Source of the DNA: SURF-32 sp964648365
GTDB taxonomy: Bacteria; Planctomycetota; Phycisphaerae; UBA1845
Assembly (NCBI GenBank): GCA_964648365.1
Contig: CAZYLK010000199.1
Coordinates: 1 to 10,821 of the forward strand
Length of the DNA: 10,821 nt
Direction of reading: 5' to 3'
The notes under the pieces are model-generated. The model saw only the letters and a list, made by a program, of their open reading frames with translations. It did no database searches and was not told the origin of the DNA. A program made the translations under genes and the position numbers. Of the stretch, positions 7,175-10,821 are shown piece by piece; the stretch's first letter is position 1, and every line of letters begins with the position of its first letter.

Positions 7175-7198
7175 ATCCTACCGGCGCGGCGGTAGAAT
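7175..7198 (-). other. hairpin in the leader of the DUF3887-like hydrolase gene
   Basis: In minus-strand RNA the arms AUUCUACCG and CGGUAGGAU pair over 9 bp with one U-G wobble around a 6-nt loop. It lies 57 nt upstream of the start codon. A second, smaller stem (GGGCG/CGCCC, 7153-7166) follows. No U tract, so not a classical terminator. Confidence 0.45.
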
Positions 7199-7458
7199 CC
7201 TAGTTCGTGCCTCATTGCCGTGTACCAAATCCGAGCTCACGACGCAGGTCCGTAGGCTCTGCTCGAGGGGCGTCACCGCGTCGAAGTGCTGGAGTGTGGG
7301 ATCGGCCGCGACATCGAGTGCAGGTAATGGTGTGCGGGCAGAGGCGGCTCCCCTACGGTCGCGGTTCGGAGTGAAGCTGCACGGTAGACTCTGACAACGC
7401 AACTTCTTGCCACTTTGCGCGCATGTTTCGCAAGGAGCCGCGATCGTGCCCGTGGCGA

Positions 7459-7486
7459 GGGGAGTCAGGGAGTCAGGGAGTCAGGG
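7459..7486 (+). repeat. octamer tandem array (GGGAGTCA), four G-runs
   Basis: The plus strand reads GGGG, then AGTCA-GGG three times, giving four runs of at least three G separated by identical 5-nt loops. This meets the usual pattern for a G-quadruplex. The last unit is part of a 16-nt word (7475-7490) repeated in inverted orientation at 7691-7706. Confidence 0.8.
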
Positions 7487-7517
7487 AAGAAAGACAGACA
7501 AGACTGTTTTTCCTCTG

Positions 7518-7552
7518 CCCTCACTCCCTCATTCCCGTTTCCTTCACTCCCT
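7518..7552 (+). repeat. degenerate C-rich octamer cluster
   Basis: Units such as CCCTCACT and CCCTCATT (7518-7533), followed by CTTCACTCCC-type sequence, are degenerate complements of the GGGAGTCA octamer and match units of the array at 7695-7734. Confidence 0.6.
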
Positions 7553-7613
7553 TTGGTTGCGGCCTTGGCCGCCTTAGGGTATTGCGTGCGGTTTGTGGCC
7601 TGCGAACTGCCGG

Positions 7614-7646
7614 CGACTCCGCGCGGGCTGAAGCCACGCGGCTCGC
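7614..7646 (-). repeat. palindromic repeat family 2, copy B (33 nt), flanked by 9-bp direct repeats
   Basis: On the minus strand this 33-nt element agrees with 9377-9409 at 30 of 33 positions and is in opposite orientation to it. It starts GCGAGCCGCG and ends GCGCGGAGTCG, with a GGCT/AGCC stem in the middle. The 9-mer CTGCCGGCG occurs at 7607-7615 and again at 7646-7654, bordering the element on both sides like a target duplication. Confidence 0.75.
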
Positions 7647-7694
7647 TGCCGGCGATTGATCGCGCAGGTTGCTTTGGGCGAGCCCTCCGCTCTT

Positions 7695-7734
7695 CCCTGA
7701 CTCCCTCGTTCCCTTACTCCCTCACTCCCTTCTT
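7695..7734 (+). repeat. octamer tandem array, C-rich (CCCTNACT), five units
   Basis: Consecutive 8-nt units read CCCTGACT, CCCTCGTT, CCCTTACT, CCCTCACT and CCCTTCTT. The first is the exact complement of the AGTCAGGG unit of the array at 7459-7486. The array ends 4 nt from the stop codon of the NDUFA9-like gene. Confidence 0.78.
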
Positions 7735-7738
7735 TCCG

Positions 7739-8851
7739 CTAGGCAATCATATCCGCGTACTCGAACAGCTCTTCACGGAACGGGCGCAGCTTGATGCCGA
7801 ACGTTTCTTCGACGGGCTTGCGGTCGCAGACGCTGTCTTCCTGGGCCATGGCGATCTGGCCGCGGTTGAACTTGAGCAGCTTCGGGACCAGCGGCGTTTT
7901 CATGACCGTGACGGCAAGGAGCTTGGCGATGGGGATCGGGACGGACATCTGCCGTTTGACCCGGCCGCGGATGGCTTCGCTGCACAGGGCGTACAGCTCC
8001 TTCCAACTGTACACCTCGGGGCCGCCGAGGCCGTAGGTCTGGCCGATGGATGCGGGCGTGTCGAGCGCGGCCACGAACACGTGGGCGACGTCCTTGACGG
8101 AGACCGGTTGCAGCTTGCCCTCGCCGCTGCCGAAGTAGGGCATCGCGATGAGGGGGCCGTATTGCGGCTTCGGCTTGACGAACGCCTTCATAAGCTGCAT
8201 GAACTCGCCGTCGGGGCCGTGGATTATGCTGGGCTGGAAGATGGTCCAGTCCAGCCCGCTGCCGCGCACGATCTGCTCGGCCTCGTACTTGGTTCGATGA
8301 TAGGGCGCAACGGCGTTCGGCCGCGTGCCCAGCGCGGACATGTGGACGTATCGCTTCACGCCCGCTCCGCGCGTGGCGCTGACGACGGCCTGCGTGCCCT
8401 CGACGTGGACCTTGCGAAACGACTGGCGCATCGTTTCGAGGATGATGCCGACCAGGTGAATGACGGCGTCGGCGCCGCTGGCGGCCTGCGCGAGGGCATC
8501 CCGATCGGACAGGGTTCCGGAGACCGTTTCGACGCGAAGCTGCGCGGCCGCGGGCAGGCTGCCGAGCAACCGGCCGGGCTCGCGCACGAGGCAGACGGGC
8601 GTGTGGCCGCGGCGGAGGAGTTCGCGCACGACGTGCCGGCCGACGAAGCCCGATCCGCCGGTGACCATCACGCGTTTACCCTTCGCAGCAGGCGCGTCGC
8701 CTGCCTTGCTCGCCTCAGCCGGCGCGGCCGCGTCGCCTGTGCCCGCTTTGGCGGCGGGATCGCCTTTCGCGGAGGGCTTCGCCTCGGCCGGGGTTGGATC
8801 CGCGTCGGCGGGTTGATTCGCCTTCGGCTCGGTGGATGTCTGTCTGGTCAT
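7739..8851 (-). CDS. NDUFA9-like atypical short-chain dehydrogenase (NAD(P)-binding)
   Basis: A 370-residue atypical SDR / NAD-dependent epimerase-like protein, closest in layout to the complex I NDUFA9 subfamily. These bind NAD(P)H structurally or reduce small substrates; no reaction can be assigned. The nucleotide loop is TGGSGFVG (64-71), followed by HVVRELLRRGHTPVCLVR. SALG (172-175) and YHRTK (Tyr184, Lys188) occupy the SDR active-site positions, with FQPSIIHGP and LQPVSVKDVA further on. Residues 1-58 are a Pro/Ala/Lys/Glu-rich tail that is probably disordered and unusual, since family members normally begin close to the Rossmann strand. No other start lies between the ATG at 8851 and residue ~62. 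No ribosome site precedes this ATG; a promoter close enough to give a leaderless mRNA is visible. It lies divergent from the cupin gene. Confidence 0.87.
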   Translation of the reverse strand: MTRQTSTEPKANQPADADPTPAEAKPSAKGDPAAKAGTGDAAAPAEASKAGDAPAAKGKRVMVTGGSGFVGRHVVRELLRRGHTPVCLVREPGRLLGSLPAAAQLRVETVSGTLSDRDALAQAASGADAVIHLVGIILETMRQSFRKVHVEGTQAVVSATRGAGVKRYVHMSALGTRPNAVAPYHRTKYEAEQIVRGSGLDWTIFQPSIIHGPDGEFMQLMKAFVKPKPQYGPLIAMPYFGSGEGKLQPVSVKDVAHVFVAALDTPASIGQTYGLGGPEVYSWKELYALCSEAIRGRVKRQMSVPIPIAKLLAVTVMKTPLVPKLLKFNRGQIAMAQEDSVCDRKPVEETFGIKLRPFREELFEYADMIA

Positions 8852-8859
8852 GATGCACT

Positions 8860-8887
8860 ATGATATGGCGGTCGCCGACGGCGGCAA
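8860..8887 (-). promoter_or_regulatory. possible promoter of the NDUFA9-like gene, leaderless
   Basis: On the minus strand TTGCCG (8887-8882) and TATCAT (8865-8860) are 16 nt apart. The -10 box ends 8 nt before the ATG at 8851, so transcription would start at or next to the start codon. This agrees with the absence of a Shine-Dalgarno sequence. Confidence 0.35.
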
Positions 8888-8987
8888 TTGACGTTTCAGT
8901 CGATTTGAAAGCTCGCGTGCAGCCGGAACGGAGCATCAGCCCGTCGCCATTCCTGCACGCATCGCTCCCTGATTCCCTTCCGACAAC

Positions 8988-8992
8988 AGGAG
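8988..8992 (+). promoter_or_regulatory. ribosome binding site of the cupin gene
   Basis: AGGAG sits 7 nt before the ATG at 9000 and fixes that start. No convincing plus-strand promoter was found in the 148-nt divergent spacer: a TTGACG at 8888-8893 lacks a -10 partner. Confidence 0.7.
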
Positions 8993-8999
8993 ATCCCAT

Positions 9000-9362
9000 A
9001 TGCCGCAGTTGATCGACGGCCCCACGCGCATCGAAGCCGCGGGCAACATGCCCAAGATCATCGAAGAGTACATCGGCCGCGTGAACAGCGGCGCCGAGGC
9101 GGTCAGCATCGCCCGCATGAAAAGCCCGGCCGGATGGGTAGAGCCGGGCCAGACGCCGCGGTTCGACGAGTACACGGTCGTGCTGAGCGGCATGTTACGC
9201 GTCGAGCATCGCGGCGGCTCAATCGACGTTCGCGCGGGGCAGGCGGTCGTCGCCCGCTCCGGCGAGTGGGTTCGCTACAGTTCGCCGGAGGGCGGCGGCG
9301 CGGAGTACGTGGCCGTGTGCCTGCCGGCGTTCTCGCCGGATACGGTATGCCGGGATGAATAG
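9000..9362 (+). CDS. small single-domain cupin protein
   Basis: A 120-residue cytoplasmic protein made of one cupin beta-barrel. Motif 1 is GQTPRFDEYTVVLSGMLRV (~50-68) and motif 2 is VRAGQAVVARSGEWVRY (~77-93). Cupins usually bind a metal through two His and a Glu in motif 1 (HxHxxxE) and a His in motif 2. Here the His positions hold Gln51 and Pro53, Glu57 is kept, and the motif 2 His is replaced near Val91. A normal metal site is therefore unlikely; it may bind a ligand without metal or act as a sensor. The start is secure from AGGAG 7 nt upstream. It is the only plus-strand gene, divergent from the NDUFA9-like gene and convergent with the secreted-protein gene. Substrate unknown. Confidence 0.85.
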   Translation: MPQLIDGPTRIEAAGNMPKIIEEYIGRVNSGAEAVSIARMKSPAGWVEPGQTPRFDEYTVVLSGMLRVEHRGGSIDVRAGQAVVARSGEWVRYSSPEGGGAEYVAVCLPAFSPDTVCRDE

Positions 9363-9376
9363 TGGATTGGGGGATT

Positions 9377-9409
9377 GCGAGCCGCGGGCTTTCAGCCCGC
9401 GCGGAGTCG
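9377..9409 (+). repeat. palindromic repeat family 2, copy A (33 nt)
   Basis: Same 33-nt element as 7614-7646, in opposite orientation. Its core is a perfect hairpin: CGCGGGCT (9383-9390), loop TTC, AGCCCGCG (9394-9401). It lies 14 nt after the cupin stop. It could serve as a terminator for the cupin gene, but no T tract follows. No flanking direct repeat is seen here, unlike copy B. Confidence 0.75.
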
Positions 9410-9457
9410 GCGATCGGACGTCGCGTACGAAGCGGGAAGCGCGCACGCGCCGTCGGC

Positions 9458-9471
9458 CAGGCAGAAGCCTG
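9458..9471. other. hairpin between convergent genes
   Basis: CAGGC and GCCTG pair perfectly around an AGAA loop in the 172-nt spacer between the convergent cupin and secreted-protein genes. A role in stopping transcription from either side is possible, but no T tract adjoins it. Confidence 0.35.
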
Positions 9472-9534
9472 CGGTTCCCGGGGACGCGCCGCCGGTTCAT
9501 GCTCCGTTACGCGGATCAAGCGTGCGATCCGGTT

Positions 9535-10473
9535 TCACCGGGCGCAGACGAAGCGCTTCGCGGGCGTGCCGCAGCTTTCCGTTTCGGCGGTGATTTCGTG
9601 TTCGCCGGGCTGATCCGTTTTCCACGCGGCTTTCGCCCGGCCGCGGTCGTCGGTGGTTCGCTCGGCGCATGGCCGGTCGTCGAGGCACAGTTCCACCGGG
9701 CAGCCGTCCAAACCCCGCTTTAGCGTCGCCTTGATCTTGAACCGGTCCCGCACCGGCCGGCAGCGTGCCTTGATCCGCTCGTCGCCGGTGCAGCAGCGGC
9801 CCGCGGAAAGCGATCCGTCGTCGTAGTAAACCGAGTTCGTGAAGTTGGCGTAGAGGTCGAACGCCGCGAACGGCGGCTCGGGCGGGCAGCTCATTCCATT
9901 GCACAGCGGCCCGGTCATCAGCTCCTCGCCGCCGTAGAACACGGCGAGCGCATTCGCCTCGACGTTCATCTCCACCCGCAGTTCGACCCACGCATCGACG
10001 ATCAGCGGCAGCGCCCGGCCGTCGAAGTCGACGGTGATCATCCCGGTGGCGGCGTTGACGTGAATCTGGCTGAGCCACTCCTGATGCCCGTTCGGGCTGT
10101 ATTTGCTCAGCAGGAGGATGTACGAGTTCCCCGACTGCCACGACGGCACGTACTGCCAGAGCGTCAGCGTCCACCGGCCGCGTTCGACGTTGTTGAAGCG
10201 CATGATCAGGTCCGTATCGACGAAGGGTCCGTTGTCACCGGCGATGCGGACCGATCGGTCGCCGCTGCGGGCCTGATCCATGACCACCAGGGCATCGACG
10301 CGCGGATCGAGGTTCCACGTCTGCCACGCGCTTTGTGTGGAAAGCCCGTCGAGGACATTGTACGCCTCGAAATCGTCCGACCAGGGCGGATCAACTTGTG
10401 CGTAGATCGCGTCGGGCGATGCGATGAGTCCGCAAACGGCCATCGAGACGATCAGGAGCCGGCAAGCGTGCAT
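9535..10473 (-). CDS. secreted protein, jelly-roll-like N-terminal domain plus Cys-rich C-terminal domain, function unknown
   Basis: A 312-residue protein with a clear signal peptide (MHACRLLIVSMAVCGLIASP, likely cleaved after YA at residue 25). Residues ~30-222 look like a concanavalin/LamG-type beta sandwich. It opens with WSDDFEAY and continues with SAWQTWNLDP, GDRSVRIAG, RGRWTLTLWQYVP and VDAWVELRVEMNVEANAL, a pattern known to me from planctomycete secreted proteins. Residues ~225-312 are a separate Cys-rich beta domain (CC at 227-228, Cys at 238, 258, 263, 269, 301, 310) with an Ig-like stretch TDDRGRAKAAWKTDQPGEHEITAE. No sorting signal or membrane anchor is present at the C-terminus. 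The ATG at 10473 has GGAGG with a 6-nt spacer. Carbohydrate binding or an envelope role is inference only. Confidence 0.82.
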   Translation of the reverse strand: MHACRLLIVSMAVCGLIASPDAIYAQVDPPWSDDFEAYNVLDGLSTQSAWQTWNLDPRVDALVVMDQARSGDRSVRIAGDNGPFVDTDLIMRFNNVERGRWTLTLWQYVPSWQSGNSYILLLSKYSPNGHQEWLSQIHVNAATGMITVDFDGRALPLIVDAWVELRVEMNVEANALAVFYGGEELMTGPLCNGMSCPPEPPFAAFDLYANFTNSVYYDDGSLSAGRCCTGDERIKARCRPVRDRFKIKATLKRGLDGCPVELCLDDRPCAERTTDDRGRAKAAWKTDQPGEHEITAETESCGTPAKRFVCAR

Positions 10474-10587
10474 GACAGACCTCCGGATGGAAGCAGCAGA
10501 GCGGGTAGCGGCGTCAGCCCTGCGTCGACGAAGCGACGCCGATCCCGAACATGCCGCCGCAGTTGTTCCCGTTAACGACCGCGTGAC

Positions 10588-10617
10588 AGTATAACCGCAC
10601 CGTCGTCGGGAATTCCA
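10588..10617 (-). promoter_or_regulatory. weak candidate promoter of the secreted-protein gene
   Basis: TATACT (10593-10588) is a good -10 box on the minus strand. The -35 candidate TGGAAT (10617-10612), 18 nt upstream, matches only 3 of 6 positions. The leader would be about 108 nt. Confidence 0.3.
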
Positions 10618-10692
10618 GCGGCATTGTCGCGTCCGCGGATGCGTGACACATTGGGCGGCTCAAAGTGGACGTTCGCTGCGCCTGGATCGTGT

Positions 10693-10806
10693 GGCATCTG
10701 CCGGAGGCGGACCGAAGGCAGGCCGTGGTATGCTGGAACGCCATGTTCCCGGGCGCTGCACACCTGGTGCGCTCGCCACGGCCTCGAAGACGAGACCGTG
10801 CCACCC
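10693..10806 (-). repeat. dispersed repeat family 1, copy 2 (114 nt)
   Basis: Second copy of the element at 5620-5734, in the same orientation. The hairpin part (10776-10806) is identical. The remainder carries 11 substitutions in the 66 nt aligned without gaps, plus a diverged segment with one 1-nt gap. Like copy 1, it lies on the 5' side of a minus-strand gene for an exported protein. Confidence 0.8.
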
Positions 10807-10821
10807 GCCGCGCACCACGGC

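Larger units (their letters stand above)
7119..7738. other. gene-poor 620-nt region rich in repeats and hairpins
   Basis: No convincing gene is seen on either strand. From left to right it holds: two hairpins (7151-7166 and 7175-7198) ahead of the hydrolase gene; a G-rich octamer array (7459-7486); a C-rich octamer cluster (7518-7552); a short palindromic repeat (7614-7646); and a second C-rich octamer array (7695-7734). A 74-codon frame at 7178-7402 overlaps a hairpin and has no recognisable features. No good promoter for the downstream hydrolase was found. Confidence 0.6.
10474..10821. other. 348-nt right-end region without a supported gene
   Basis: It holds a possible promoter for the secreted-protein gene and a copy of repeat family 1. 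A 96-codon minus-strand frame (10514-10804) spans most of it, but its first half is the repeat and the substitutions between repeat copies do not follow codon positions. It is therefore not called as a gene. Confidence 0.5.

Noticed and set aside
7178..7402. 74-codon minus-strand frame upstream of the DUF3887-like hydrolase
   Set aside because: No clear ribosome site, no recognisable motif, and it overlaps a leader hairpin.
7459..7734. Octamer arrays as a CRISPR array
   Set aside because: The units are 8 nt, directly contiguous, without spacers, and no cas gene is nearby.
7415..8863. 482-codon plus-strand frame across the octamer region and the NDUFA9-like gene
   Set aside because: It runs through repeats and opposite a clearly recognised SDR protein, so it is an antisense shadow.
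9383..9401. Perfect hairpin after the cupin gene as an intrinsic terminator
   Set aside because: No T tract follows on either strand, and the same palindrome recurs elsewhere as a repeat, so it is listed as repeat rather than terminator.
10514..10804. 96-codon minus-strand frame upstream of the secreted-protein gene
   Set aside because: Its first half is repeat family 1. Substitutions between repeat copies are not enriched at third codon positions, and the rest has no recognisable feature. A real orphan gene cannot be fully excluded.

Overview
The window is high-GC bacterial DNA with long open frames on both strands. Gene content suggests an uncultivated Planctomycetota-type bacterium (inference). 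The pointers are a chaperone set with a J domain lacking HPD, secreted proteins of the 'DDFE..Y' kind, and several families of short dispersed palindromic repeats. No rRNA, tRNA, transposase gene or CRISPR array was seen.

Layout. Positions 1-3871 (minus strand) hold a compact chaperone operon in the order TPR protein, J-domain-like protein, GrpE-like protein, Hsp70 (cut by the left edge). It has overlapping genes, a good sigma70-type promoter at 3920-3948 and three phased TGTGAA words upstream. Positions 4061-5707 (minus) encode an exported alpha/beta hydrolase of the TAP/S33 peptidase type, whose possible start codons fall in a dispersed repeat. Positions 5799-7118 (minus) encode a second exported alpha/beta hydrolase with an N-terminal DUF3887-like domain. 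A gene-poor stretch, 7119-7738, carries hairpins, octamer arrays in inverted orientation, a four-G-run tract and a short palindromic element. Positions 7739-8851 (minus) encode an NDUFA9-like NAD(P)-binding protein. Divergent from it is a small cupin (9000-9362, plus). Convergent with the cupin is a secreted Cys-rich protein of unknown function (9535-10473, minus). The right end holds a second copy of the repeat found upstream of the first hydrolase.

How they work together. The four left genes form one functional unit: an Hsp70 with its own exchange factor, a noncanonical J partner and a large TPR scaffold. The other genes look like single housekeeping or envelope functions and share no obvious pathway. 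The most unusual content outside the chaperone operon is the repeats: a ~115-nt element in two copies with a fully paired RNA hairpin, a 33-nt palindromic element in two inverted copies, and the octamer arrays.
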